Assembly: GCF_011405515.1 (NCBI RefSeq)
Contig: NZ_AP022671.1
Coordinates: 3,534,001 to 3,598,000, forward strand
Direction of reading: 5' to 3'
DNA length: 64,000 nucleotides
DNA from: Nitrospira sp. KM1
GTDB taxonomy: Bacteria > Nitrospirota > Nitrospiria > Nitrospirales > Nitrospiraceae
Shown here: piece by piece, positions 50,044 to 59,190 of the stretch
Position numbering within the stretch: the first letter of the stretch is position 1
How the letters are laid out: each line of letters starts with the position of its first letter
Program-made: the position numbers and the translations under genes
The notes under the pieces: generated by a model
What the model was told of the DNA's origin: nothing
Seen by the model: only the letters and a program-made list of their open reading frames with translations
Database searches by the model: none

Positions 50044-51414
50044 CTACTCCGGCGGCTGCGAAATTTCGACAGCAATCTGGGCGTTCGGTGACTGGTCGAG
50101 TGTTACGACATAGACGGCATGATCGATTGCCCCATCAGCGCCGGTCGACGTGCTCGTCTCCTGAATTTGATCGGTGGAAGGACGGGCGAGCATGACCGCC
50201 TCCTGCCTGGACATGGGGCCGAAGGGAGTCAGAGATAAACGGATGGTGATCGCGCCGTATGCATCAGGGAGACGTATGGTCTGACGGTGCCCTCCCTGCA
50301 TTCTCAAAGAAATCCTGCCTGTTTCCTTGTCGGGAAACAGCAGCTGCGGCAGGGATGTACCTTTTAACTGCCACACCTGGATATAGGCGTCCTGATTCAC
50401 CTCGATGGTTATTCTTTGCCCCGATGATTTGGCAGAAGATACTGCATCGACTTCTGCGTCCTGCCCGTCCGGCCCTTTCGTTAGAAAGCTGTAGCGGAGA
50501 CCAAGAGCCTTCGCCGACCGCGTGGCCTCCAATGTTTTATTCGAACGTGAAAGATTGTCGGATTTGGGTTCTGTAATGGCGGCGTCGGGAGCCGGCTGAG
50601 AAAACGGGCGGGTCGCGCGCGGCTCTTGCCTCGAAGGCGGCGTCCCATAGAACAGCGCTCGGGCGCTTGGAATCATCGCCGGAGAAGATGGGGCAGCTGG
50701 CTCGGCAGGTGCCGTCTTTCTCAATTCCTGTTTGGAGGCGACAGCCGGAGACATGGATTCCGCAGCGGGCGTCATATTGAGCAGCGCGTCATTCCGTTGC
50801 TCCGTCGGTGCGGCCGAGGTATCTGCCCCTTTGGCGAGCGTACGCTCTTGTTCCTGTTCTGACCGGCCGGTTTCACGGAATCGTTTGCCGTCATCGTCCG
50901 GTGACGTTCCAGGAGCGGGCGGAGCAGGCTGTTTCCGTTTCTCCCGAGGACTGGGACGCGGGGGCTGGTCTGTCTGTGTGGGAGACGATGATTTCATCCG
51001 TTCTTGGCCGGAACTCTCCGGTTGTAGAGGAACCGGTTTCCGCCGGTCGGTCGTTTCGGTCGATGGGGGTGGCGATACCGTCTGCAAACTATCTTCGAGA
51101 ATCCTGGTGCCGACCGCTACGGCGAATACGGCCGCTGCCAGGCCTCCCGCAAAGGCAAGTCCGGCCGGCCGGAAGAACCATTCCCGCCACGACGGCCTGC
51201 CGGCAGGAGGTGCTACCGGTTGACGCACCGCCTCCAGGAGCCGGCGACGGACGACCGGATCGGCCAGCAGCTCTTTGAGCGCCTGTTCATCGGCCAGTGC
51301 GTCGAAGAGCTGCTGGTCCCGAAGTGCCGCGGCAAACAACAAGCGGCGTTCCTCCGGCGTCAGTATATCGGGAGCAAAGCCCCCCAGAAGCTTTTCCAAG
51401 TCGTGCTCAGCCAT
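50044..51414 (-). CDS. DUF4384-like membrane protein, probable sigma-factor partner
   Basis: 456 residues. A cytoplasmic N-terminal part (1-80, LTPEERRLLFAAALRDQQLF) is followed by one transmembrane helix (about 84-106, PAGLAFAGGLAAAVFAVAVG), a long Pro/Ser/Thr/Glu-rich disordered region, then a C-terminal DUF4384-type beta domain (QRITIEVNQDAYIQVWQLKG and LLFPDKETGRISLRMQGGHR). A small helical N-terminal domain plus one membrane helix immediately after an ECF sigma factor (3 bp) is the usual arrangement of an anti-sigma factor; that role is inferred, not shown. It is the last gene of a five-gene minus-strand array. Confidence 0.72.
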   Translation of the reverse strand: MAEHDLEKLLGGFAPDILTPEERRLLFAAALRDQQLFDALADEQALKELLADPVVRRRLLEAVRQPVAPPAGRPSWREWFFRPAGLAFAGGLAAAVFAVAVGTRILEDSLQTVSPPPSTETTDRRKPVPLQPESSGQERMKSSSPTQTDQPPRPSPREKRKQPAPPAPGTSPDDDGKRFRETGRSEQEQERTLAKGADTSAAPTEQRNDALLNMTPAAESMSPAVASKQELRKTAPAEPAAPSSPAMIPSARALFYGTPPSRQEPRATRPFSQPAPDAAITEPKSDNLSRSNKTLEATRSAKALGLRYSFLTKGPDGQDAEVDAVSSAKSSGQRITIEVNQDAYIQVWQLKGTSLPQLLFPDKETGRISLRMQGGHRQTIRLPDAYGAITIRLSLTPFGPMSRQEAVMLARPSTDQIQETSTSTGADGAIDHAVYVVTLDQSPNAQIAVEISQPPE

Positions 51415-51417
51415 ACG

Positions 51418-51915
51418 TCATTCCCATGTTCCGCCCAGTAGGGCGAGGAGCTGCTTCCGGCACCGAAGATCCCATGTATAGATGGTATTCACCGACTTCT
51501 GCCCCATCAACCGTTGGATCTCCGGAAAGCTCTTTCCCTCGAGTTTCCATGCAAAGAGCCCGCGGCAACGCGTTCCCAGGCGGTTCACGGCCGCGAGCAG
51601 CCGCTCGATCGTTTGCTTCCGCTCAAGCTGCCGCGCAGGATCGTCCGCGCGGTCTGCCAAGGGGAGGGCTTCCACGGATTCCAGATTATACTCGCCTCGC
51701 CGGATGGCCTTGCGATGGGCATCCAGCATCTTGAAGCGCAAGACCTGAAAGGCCAGAGGCACCAGGTCGGTGAGTTCTGTGACCAGGGGATACTTTTCGT
51801 GGAGGACCGTGAGGACGTCCTGGGTCAAATCTTCGGCGCGATCTCTCGATATCCGTGATGTCGCGAAGGCAAGAATCCTTTCACGGAGGGCGGCGAGTGT
51901 CTGCTCTCGATCCAT
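51418..51915 (-). CDS. RNA polymerase sigma factor (sigma-70/ECF type)
   Basis: 165 residues. Region 2: RAEDLTQDVLTVLHEKYP (the E-D-L-x-Q-D-V signature) and VPLAFQVLRFKMLDAHRKA. Region 4: GLFAWKLEGKSFPEIQRLMG and SVNTIYTWDLRCRKQLL, a helix-turn-helix. There is no region 1.1 or 3, as in ECF factors. It would redirect RNA polymerase to a small stress regulon. The gene ends 3 bp before the DUF4384-like gene and begins 9 bp after the amidohydrolase, so it belongs to the Aas/MutS-like array. Start could also be TTG at 51924. Confidence 0.85.
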   Translation of the reverse strand: MDREQTLAALRERILAFATSRISRDRAEDLTQDVLTVLHEKYPLVTELTDLVPLAFQVLRFKMLDAHRKAIRRGEYNLESVEALPLADRADDPARQLERKQTIERLLAAVNRLGTRCRGLFAWKLEGKSFPEIQRLMGQKSVNTIYTWDLRCRKQLLALLGGTWE

Positions 51916-51924
51916 CTGGAGCAA

Positions 51925-52941
51925 CTACAAGTCGGAACGCCCGATGACGTCGCCGAATGAACGAAACCCTATGCCGAGCCCGCGGCAGACGGCCGCTTGC
52001 CGATCGAAACGGTTCTTCGTGCGGATGATCCGGCGCAGCAGTCCGAACGCCACGCGTCCCCAGGCTGCAAGATGAAAGACCGACAGTGGATAGTCCGTTC
52101 CGAACAACAGACGTTGGTGGATTCCCGGGTAACGCCGCAACAACAGCAGCATGCGCAGGCGATTGGGAAGCGTCAATGCGGAGATATCGGCATAAAAATT
52201 CGGATAGGTATCGATGAACCTGAGAAATGTCGGGAGAAACCGCTCATAGACCATGAGCCCATAACTGCAGGCGTGGGCGGCGATGACCGTCACCCCTTCG
52301 TCCAATGGAAGGCGCAGACGGTCCGGGTCGCCGACCGACTGGTCCTTGCCGATCAGGCTGAATTCATACCCAACATGACTCAACAGCGGGAGGCGGCGTT
52401 CTGCGAGCGCCCGGTAGAAATGGGTGTAGCGCCGATCGGCCGGATTGAATTGCTGCGCGTTCGGCAGCACTTTGACCAATGCGGCGCCCGCCTCGGCGCA
52501 GCGATGGACTTCGTCGACTGCGTCGCGCCGCTGCGGGTTGATCGAGACGCCGGCAAGGGTTTGGTCAGGATGCGCCCTGGCGGTCTCTAAAACGTAGTCG
52601 TTGCTGATGAGAAAATCGGTCTGCCCGACGTTCCGGCGCCCCTGCTCGTCATAGACGCCGTCCATCGCCAGCAGCACGGCTTTCCGAACGGTTTGTGATT
52701 CCCGCAGCTCCGCGAGCAGGTCGGTCAGATATTTCGCGTTGGCTTCGCGCGGCCTGTCCGGGTTCAGCCCATGCTTCCAGAGCAAAAAACGGAACAGCGG
52801 GCTCTTGAGCATTTTGGGGGAGATGTAACAGCCGTTATCATCGATGGGGAGGGCGGCCAAGTGGACGTGACAGTCGATGAGTGTTTTGTGCGGAATCGGC
52901 TGGAGCGGGGGTGAATCCGGATGCCGGTCTCCGATCGTCAT
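51925..52941 (-). CDS. amidohydrolase-2 family metal-dependent hydrolase
   Basis: 338 residues, ACMSD/uronate-like amidohydrolase fold: LIDCHVHLAALPID (metal ligands H-x-H), LLSHVGYEFSLIGKDQSVGD, VIAAHACSYGLMVYERF and LFGTDYPLSVFHLA (catalytic Asp). The family contains decarboxylases and hydrolases; the substrate cannot be read. It starts 9 bp after the acyltransferase stop and ends 9 bp before the sigma factor, so it is probably co-transcribed with both. An unrelated amidohydrolase lies at 15553-16776. Confidence 0.82.
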   Translation of the reverse strand: MTIGDRHPDSPPLQPIPHKTLIDCHVHLAALPIDDNGCYISPKMLKSPLFRFLLWKHGLNPDRPREANAKYLTDLLAELRESQTVRKAVLLAMDGVYDEQGRRNVGQTDFLISNDYVLETARAHPDQTLAGVSINPQRRDAVDEVHRCAEAGAALVKVLPNAQQFNPADRRYTHFYRALAERRLPLLSHVGYEFSLIGKDQSVGDPDRLRLPLDEGVTVIAAHACSYGLMVYERFLPTFLRFIDTYPNFYADISALTLPNRLRMLLLLRRYPGIHQRLLFGTDYPLSVFHLAAWGRVAFGLLRRIIRTKNRFDRQAAVCRGLGIGFRSFGDVIGRSDL

Positions 52942-52950
52942 CGTAGCATC

Positions 52951-55900
52951 TTAGGGCTGAGCCAGACGTTCCATAGCAATACGCTTGACGGCCCGAAGAT
53001 CGAGCTTGCCTGTGCCGAGCAGGGGAAGGGCATCGACCTTCACAAATTGACTGCGTGAGGGAATAAAAAGGTTGGGCAACCCCTGTGCGGTGACCTTGTC
53101 GAGAATCTCCGCGATACGGGCTTCGTCGAGCGTATGCAGGACCGCGAGGCGCTCTCCCTTCTTCTCATCCGGAATGCCCGTGACCGCGAAGAGCTGAACG
53201 TCGCCGGCTGCCGCCTCCTGCAGGACCTCTTCGACGCGGCCGTGTGGAACCATTTCACCGCCGATCTTGGAGAACCGCGACAGCCGGTCCGTGATGGTCA
53301 GAAAGCCGTCGTCATCCAGCGTCGCGATGTCGCCGGTGATGTACCATCCGTCGTGCATGACGGATGCGGTCAGGTCATCGCGGCCCAAGTAACCGTTCAT
53401 GACGTTCGGTCCCTTCACGAGCAGCATTCCAGGATGACCGGGAGTGAGCGGTGTGAACTGCTCGGGATCGACGACTTGGACGGACACGCCGGGAAGCGGC
53501 TGCCCGACGGTGCCGCGGCGGGACGCAGGTTGAAAAAAACCGGCGGCACGGAAATCCGGGCAGTTCACGGCGATGACGGGCGAGCATTCCGTCACGCCGT
53601 ACCCTTCGATCGGACCGATGCCGAATTGATCTTGGAAGGCTTGAGACAGCCGCGCGGGTAATTTCTCCGCTCCGGTCAGGACTACCCGCAATGAACTGAA
53701 CTGTTCCGGTGTGCAGCGACGTTGATACAGTTGCAAAAACGTCGGGGTCGTCACGAGAAACGTCACGCGATACTTCCGGATCAATTCCCCGATGGCCGTG
53801 ACGTCGAGCGGCGATGGATGGAAGATGAGTGCGGCATTGTTGTACATGGCAAACCAGAAGACGAGATACCCAAATGAATGGAAGAAGGGAAGAATGCCGA
53901 GCACACGCTCTTCCTGAATGACGTGCAGGACCTGCGAGGCACCTTGAGCATTGGCGTCGATGTTGAAGTGCGTCAACATCACGCCTTTTGGATCCCCCGT
54001 GCTTCCGCTGCTGAAAATGATGGTGGCCGGGTCATCCATGGTCAACGGCGTCGTCTGTCCGCAGACCCGTTCGATGATTCGGGCCGGCGCGCACAGGGCC
54101 AAGATGGCCGCTCCCAGCTTCGCCCCTTTCCCGATCGTCTGGGCCGCGTCTTCGAGCCAGATGATCGAGGGGCCTTCCGGCAGGTCCAGCTTGGCCTTCT
54201 CGACGAACGTCCTGCTGGTCACGATCGTGCGTAATCCCGCAAGGCGCACTGCGGCTTCCAGGCCCGCTTTCCCCACCGTATAGTTCAGATTCACGCTTGT
54301 TTTCCCGCAGAGCGGGGCGGCCACGTTGAGCAGCGCGGCGGCGACCGTCGGCGGGAGCAAAATTCCCACGCGTTCCTGCCCTTCCCAGATCGGACGAAAG
54401 GTCCGGGCCAGCACGATGGATCCTATGAGCGCTTGTAGAGAGGAGACGTGGGGGCGTCTCTGGTCGGCCATGGCCAGGCGGAAGGGATATCGGCGCATGG
54501 CACGGATGAATTCTCTATGCAGAGGACGACGGTCCTTCTTGCGGTGGGTCCATGCCTCTTCGCCCAGCTCGCGGATGGTCTGGCGAAGATCGTCCGCCGA
54601 TGTGTCCGAGGGCAGCGGCGCTCCATACGACACGGTCACGGGATAGGGAAGGCGCTCGGGGATCTTCCACAAAAAGCGGCCATGGTCGAAACTGAAGATG
54701 CTGCCCCAGACACGGTCGAGGTGAACCGGAACGATCGGTGCCGTTTTGCCCTTCATGATCCGCTCGAAGCCGCGCCGGAACGGCAGCAGCGTGCCCGTGC
54801 GTGTGATCTGGCCTTCTGGAAACACGCACACGAGGTCGCCTCTGTCGATCGCGTGTCCTGCGTCCCGGAGCGCGCGTAAGACGACCCTGAGTCCGGCCTG
54901 CGAGGAGATCGGAATGACGCCCAGCACCTTCATAAACGGCTTGTAGAGCGGGTGAGAGGCATAGGCATCGTCGACCACGAAGCGTACGGGACGGTCGAGG
55001 CTGGCAATCAACAGGAGGCCGTCGATAAACGACACATGATTGGGAACCAGCAGGGCGCCGCCCTGTGCCGGTACATGGTGATGCCCGACGATCCGTAGCC
55101 GGTAGATCGTGTTCGTGAGCACGACCAACAGGACCCGAAGGAGCGCCTCTGGCAGCAGATACAACGCCCAGCCGGTGCCGGCCACGGTGAAAATCGCCGT
55201 GGTGAAAAAGATTCCCGTGGTCGAGACCCCTCCGCTGGCGAGCGCTCCGGCCCCGAGCGAACCGATCATGATTCCCGAAAAGACGCAGATGTTTTCGAAC
55301 GCGATGACCGAACCGCGTCGTTCCGCCGGGGCGCGCCATTGAATCAGCGCGTTGAGCGGCACGAAGATCAATGCGCTTGAAAGTCCCAAGACCACCATCA
55401 GTGCGAGTGTGACGGCGAATGCCGGAGCGAAGATGCCGAGCGAAGAAAGGATGAGGGCGACGCCTGTCGCTCCCAGCGGGATCAAACCGTATTCGACACG
55501 CGATTGCGAAAGGCGACCGACGAGCCTTGCACCTAACCCGATTCCGATCGACAGCATCATCAACGGGAGGCCGGATTGCCAGTCGGAGACTCCCAGGACG
55601 GCCTTGGCATAGACCAGGATGTTTTGAGCGAACAGACTGGCAATCGTCCAAAAGAACACATTGCCCGCCACGGCCAAGCGCAGCATGCGGTCGGCGGCCA
55701 ACGCCGACCAGGCTCCGTGCAGAGTGTCGAGAAGGCCGCCCGCCGCGCGTGCCGGTGGTACGGACGGAATGGTCCAAGCCGCCGAAAAGCCGATCACCGA
55801 GATGCCTGCCAGCACCAGCGGCGCCAGCCATGTCGAATCGCCGGTCAGGGACAGGAGGATTCCCGGAGCGGCGGTGCCGGTCAGGATGGCGAGAAACGTC

Positions 55901-56358
55901 CACATCTCCAGCCGGCCGTTTCCCGCCGCCAACTTCTCGTGAGGCACGAGTTCGGCAAGAATCCCATATTTTGCCGGACTGAAGAGGGCGCTGTGGATCC
56001 CCATTCCGGCCAGTACGACCAAAGGCAGGATTCCGCCGGCCGGATTGATCCATAGGGCCGCTGTCGCGGAGGTCATCAGCAGCATTTCGACGGATTTCAT
56101 GAGAATGATCACCGTGCGCTTGCTGACACGATCGGCGAATACGCCGGCGAAGATCGAGACGAGTGCGAGCGGCAGCGTGAAGACGACGAACGCCTTGGTC
56201 GTCTGTGTTTGCGAAGCGGTTTCGAAGTCGGGCCCGGGCCCCATCGTGGAGGCGAGTTGGCGGATGGCCAACAACGCGACCATCAGTTTCCAGGCATTGT
56301 CGTTAAACGCGCCGCAGAATTGTGCGATCAACAGGCCGCGCAATCGTGAACCGTTCAT
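52951..56358 (-). CDS. aas: acyl-[ACP]-phospholipid O-acyltransferase (LplT-PlsC-acyl-ACP synthetase fusion, Aas type)
   Basis: 1135 residues, three domains. Residues 1-410: an MFS transporter like LplT (LIAQFCGAFNDNAWKLMVAL, several helices), which flips lysophospholipids. About 430-620: PlsC acyltransferase with HX4D in NHVSFIDG (about 439). About 640-1135: AMP-binding acyl-ACP synthetase with IIFSSGSTGDPKGVMLTH (about 779-796). In E. coli LplT and Aas are separate genes; here they are one polypeptide that imports, re-acylates and so repairs phospholipids. The ATG overlaps the MutS-like gene stop by 4 bp. It lies upstream of the amidohydrolase. Confidence 0.9.
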   Translation of the reverse strand: MNGSRLRGLLIAQFCGAFNDNAWKLMVALLAIRQLASTMGPGPDFETASQTQTTKAFVVFTLPLALVSIFAGVFADRVSKRTVIILMKSVEMLLMTSATAALWINPAGGILPLVVLAGMGIHSALFSPAKYGILAELVPHEKLAAGNGRLEMWTFLAILTGTAAPGILLSLTGDSTWLAPLVLAGISVIGFSAAWTIPSVPPARAAGGLLDTLHGAWSALAADRMLRLAVAGNVFFWTIASLFAQNILVYAKAVLGVSDWQSGLPLMMLSIGIGLGARLVGRLSQSRVEYGLIPLGATGVALILSSLGIFAPAFAVTLALMVVLGLSSALIFVPLNALIQWRAPAERRGSVIAFENICVFSGIMIGSLGAGALASGGVSTTGIFFTTAIFTVAGTGWALYLLPEALLRVLLVVLTNTIYRLRIVGHHHVPAQGGALLVPNHVSFIDGLLLIASLDRPVRFVVDDAYASHPLYKPFMKVLGVIPISSQAGLRVVLRALRDAGHAIDRGDLVCVFPEGQITRTGTLLPFRRGFERIMKGKTAPIVPVHLDRVWGSIFSFDHGRFLWKIPERLPYPVTVSYGAPLPSDTSADDLRQTIRELGEEAWTHRKKDRRPLHREFIRAMRRYPFRLAMADQRRPHVSSLQALIGSIVLARTFRPIWEGQERVGILLPPTVAAALLNVAAPLCGKTSVNLNYTVGKAGLEAAVRLAGLRTIVTSRTFVEKAKLDLPEGPSIIWLEDAAQTIGKGAKLGAAILALCAPARIIERVCGQTTPLTMDDPATIIFSSGSTGDPKGVMLTHFNIDANAQGASQVLHVIQEERVLGILPFFHSFGYLVFWFAMYNNAALIFHPSPLDVTAIGELIRKYRVTFLVTTPTFLQLYQRRCTPEQFSSLRVVLTGAEKLPARLSQAFQDQFGIGPIEGYGVTECSPVIAVNCPDFRAAGFFQPASRRGTVGQPLPGVSVQVVDPEQFTPLTPGHPGMLLVKGPNVMNGYLGRDDLTASVMHDGWYITGDIATLDDDGFLTITDRLSRFSKIGGEMVPHGRVEEVLQEAAAGDVQLFAVTGIPDEKKGERLAVLHTLDEARIAEILDKVTAQGLPNLFIPSRSQFVKVDALPLLGTGKLDLRAVKRIAMERLAQP

Positions 56359-58193
56359 GAATCCGCTCCGTATCCTGGAACCGGCAAGCCTTCGAGCGCC
56401 ATGATCCTCAGCGCATTGGTGGTCGGGCAGGGACCGGGACGAAGACGGTAATCGAAGGCCAGGGCCCCCGCGGCCACGGTTTCCTGAAAGTGCGCATTCG
56501 TCAGCGACGGGATTTCTTTGTCCAGATCGGTGAGCTCGAGATCATGCGTGCTGACCAGACCAAATCCGTTTCCGGTGGAGAGAGACTTGATATAGGCGCG
56601 GCTCCCGATCAGGCGTTCCCGATTGTTGGTGCCCTTGAAGATTTCGTCGATGAGGAACAGCACCGGCGAGACGTTCTCCCGGCGGGTTTCATCCAGGATG
56701 GCTTTGAGGCGTTTCACTTCAGCGTAAAAGAACGATAATCCCGCATCAAGCGAGTCGTTCACGCGTATGCAGCAGGCCGGACGGCTCCACGACCATATGA
56801 ACCGGTCGGCGCAGACCGGTGCGCCGGCCTGCGCCAGGCAGAGGTTGATGCCGATCGTTCTGAGAAACGTGCTCTTCCCCGACATATTGGAGCCGGTGAT
56901 GAGTTGAATCGTTCCCCTTCCCGAGAGTTGCACCTCGTTGGTCACACGAACGCCTGGCGCAATAAGCGGGTGCCCCAGGTGGGACGCGGACAGTCCCGGG
57001 CTTTGCGAAGAAACCGGCCAGATATAGGCCGGATGCAAGTAGGCGAACGTGGCGAGCGCAGACGCGGCTTCGATTTCGGCCAGTCGATCCAGCCACACGG
57101 GCAGCTGCCGGCGAATGTCGCGCTGGATCTGGTCGAGTTGCCTCGTAAACCACAGATCCCATGGACACAACGCATTGACGGCGAGATGGACGAGAGGGTG
57201 CGCTTTGATGCTGATCGCATGTAACGCTCGTGCCGCCCGGCGAACATATTGCGAGGGTCGCGTTCCCGGCTGCAACAGCGAAGCGCAGGCTGCAGCCAGC
57301 GCCGATCCTTTCCGGCGGGCATGGCGTTCTATAAAAGCCAGCACCGTGCCGAGCCGTTCCATCTCATGGTGCAGACCGACGGCATGCTCGAGAAGTTCCT
57401 CCCCTTGGTCCGTTTGAAAATAGATCAAGGCGTAGAGGGCGAAGGAGAACATCCAGTAACCAGGCAGCCAGTTCAGCAGCGCCGCCACACCAAGAACTGC
57501 CGTTGTGAGCGCCAGAACACTTTGCATCGCAATGATCATCGTCAATCGTGGAAACCCGACCGGATGTTCCAGAACCGCAGCCAGGCGTTTCCCATTGATC
57601 TCCTGTTCGCCTGCGAGACGGGCTTCGAGAACCAGCCGGTCGCGAAAGAGCGGGCGAGATGCCAGTTCTTTGCAGAGCACTCGGCGGACATCCCAGGCTG
57701 CCGAAGATGGCGGCTGGATCAGCAGCCAGGAAATCAGCCGTTCGCGTCCCTGGTCCGACACGGTGCTGTCGATCAGATGCAGAAGAGAATGCCGGCCGGT
57801 GAGGTCCAGATCGCCGGCAAAGAGATGGGATGTCGCCTCAACCGGGGGCCGTTCAGGGATGTTCGACCAGTCCAACTCGGTCCGGGCGAGATGCACGCGT
57901 TTGATGGATTGCCATAGGCCGAGCCGGTGAATCCGCCGTTCGAGCCTGCTATGATAGGCGGCGACGACGAAAAAAACAGCGGCGAATCCGGCAAGCGAGA
58001 GATTGCCCGCATGGTACCAATCCGATTTGTAGAAGGCGATCGTGCACACGAGGCCTGTGAGGAAGAGCCCGAAACGCCATTTCGTGTAGAGGGAGCTGGT
58101 CTTGGTTCCGTGCGTGATGAGGCCGTTGATTCTGGTGATGAGACGTTGAAGTTGTTGAGACCGGGTCGGCGAAGCCATTTCTCGTTGGACCAT
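56355..58193 (-). CDS. MutS-related membrane-anchored ATPase
   Basis: 612 residues. It keeps only the MutS core/clamp helices and the C-terminal ATPase, without mismatch-binding domain I: Walker A GSNMSGKSTFLRTIGINL (about 431), Walker B VLFLIDEIFKGTNNRERL (about 509) and VSTHDLELTDL. The N-terminal half has two predicted transmembrane hairpins: FLTGLVCTIAFYKSDW with AGFAAVFFVVAAY, and VLALTTAVLGVAALLNWLPG with WMFSFALYALIY. It therefore cannot be a standard mismatch sensor. It starts the five-gene array and overlaps aas by ATGA. An in-frame ATG at 58178 is an alternative start. Confidence 0.85.
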   Translation of the reverse strand: MVQREMASPTRSQQLQRLITRINGLITHGTKTSSLYTKWRFGLFLTGLVCTIAFYKSDWYHAGNLSLAGFAAVFFVVAAYHSRLERRIHRLGLWQSIKRVHLARTELDWSNIPERPPVEATSHLFAGDLDLTGRHSLLHLIDSTVSDQGRERLISWLLIQPPSSAAWDVRRVLCKELASRPLFRDRLVLEARLAGEQEINGKRLAAVLEHPVGFPRLTMIIAMQSVLALTTAVLGVAALLNWLPGYWMFSFALYALIYFQTDQGEELLEHAVGLHHEMERLGTVLAFIERHARRKGSALAAACASLLQPGTRPSQYVRRAARALHAISIKAHPLVHLAVNALCPWDLWFTRQLDQIQRDIRRQLPVWLDRLAEIEAASALATFAYLHPAYIWPVSSQSPGLSASHLGHPLIAPGVRVTNEVQLSGRGTIQLITGSNMSGKSTFLRTIGINLCLAQAGAPVCADRFIWSWSRPACCIRVNDSLDAGLSFFYAEVKRLKAILDETRRENVSPVLFLIDEIFKGTNNRERLIGSRAYIKSLSTGNGFGLVSTHDLELTDLDKEIPSLTNAHFQETVAAGALAFDYRLRPGPCPTTNALRIMALEGLPVPGYGADS

Positions 58194-58332
58194 ACTTGGA
58201 AGGCCGTGATGTCGTCAATGACCGTGTGAGCCGAAAGTGATCGTGCAAGAACATTTCTCGCCGGGTCTATGCTCCCAGTGATATGTTCGCCCGAAGCTCG
58301 GGCGGCCACGCGAGGATTGGGTGTGTGAACGT

Positions 58333-59190
58333 ATGTCTTCTGCTTGGATCGACGTGCAAATCAAGTCCGTGGCACAAGCCGACGAGCTGTTGGGATTGCT
58401 CGATGATCCCGATGTTCAAGGCGCATGGCAGGATGACGCGGGCATTCATGTGTATTGGCCGTTCGATCGGTGGTCGTCTCGGCATCTGGCGCGTCTTCAG
58501 CGGATTCTCAGGCAGATCAGCGGGAACGGAAGTCTGCCTGAAGTGCTGGTTGCTTCTCTGCCTCAGCAGGATTGGAACCGGCAGTGGGCAGAATCCGTCA
58601 AACCTCTGAGAATCGGTCGCCGCATTGTTATTCGTCCCAGTTGGGAACGAGTGCCGATCGATCCAGGCATGGTTGAAATCGTTCTCGACCCCAAGCAGGC
58701 CTTTGGCACGGGGCATCACCCGACGACGCGTCTGCTTCTGGAGTGGATGGAACAGCTTGCAGTCGGCGGACAATCCGTTTTCGATGTCGGAACCGGCAGC
58801 GGTATTCTGGCCATGGTGGCGTTGCGCTTGGGCGCGGCCAGGGCGGTGGCCATCGACAATGACCCGGTCGCGATCGAATGTGCGACTTCATATGGACGCG
58901 AGAATGGGTTCGGCGACGAACTGGATTTCGGATGCCGCACGCTGTCCGGCGATTGTACCTACGATCTGGTATTGGCGAATCTGGATCTCCGAACATTGGC
59001 TCAGTCGGCGGGCGACTTGGCCGGCTCGACCGGCCACAGGCTGTTGGTATCCGGGATCCTGGCCGACCAGCGGGCGGAGATCATCGATGTATTCTCACGC
59101 ACCGGATTGTATTTTTCACAACAGCGTGAACTCGATGACTGGCTGGCGATCGAATTTTTACAGGGACAGAGTTGTGAGGGACCAGCATGA
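58333..59190 (+). CDS. prmA: ribosomal protein L11 methyltransferase
   Basis: 285 residues. An N-terminal substrate-recognition domain (about 1-90, containing QDWNRQWAESVKPLRIG) is followed by the SAM-binding core: LDPKQAFGTGHHPTTRLLLE, VFDVGTGSGILAMVALRLGA, RAVAIDNDPVAIECA and LVLANLDLRTL. This is the PrmA architecture: trimethylation of ribosomal protein L11. The MOSC gene starts inside its end (ATGA at 59187-59190), giving a prmA-MOSC-methyltransferase-SUMF1 operon. ATG at 58333 is preferred over 58321. Confidence 0.88.
   Translation: MSSAWIDVQIKSVAQADELLGLLDDPDVQGAWQDDAGIHVYWPFDRWSSRHLARLQRILRQISGNGSLPEVLVASLPQQDWNRQWAESVKPLRIGRRIVIRPSWERVPIDPGMVEIVLDPKQAFGTGHHPTTRLLLEWMEQLAVGGQSVFDVGTGSGILAMVALRLGAARAVAIDNDPVAIECATSYGRENGFGDELDFGCRTLSGDCTYDLVLANLDLRTLAQSAGDLAGSTGHRLLVSGILADQRAEIIDVFSRTGLYFSQQRELDDWLAIEFLQGQSCEGPA

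Noticed and set aside
54515-56053. 512-residue frame within the aas gene (other frame, same strand)
   Set aside because: Composition is typical of a shifted frame (Arg/Gly/Pro/Ser), while the aas frame carries all the catalytic motifs.
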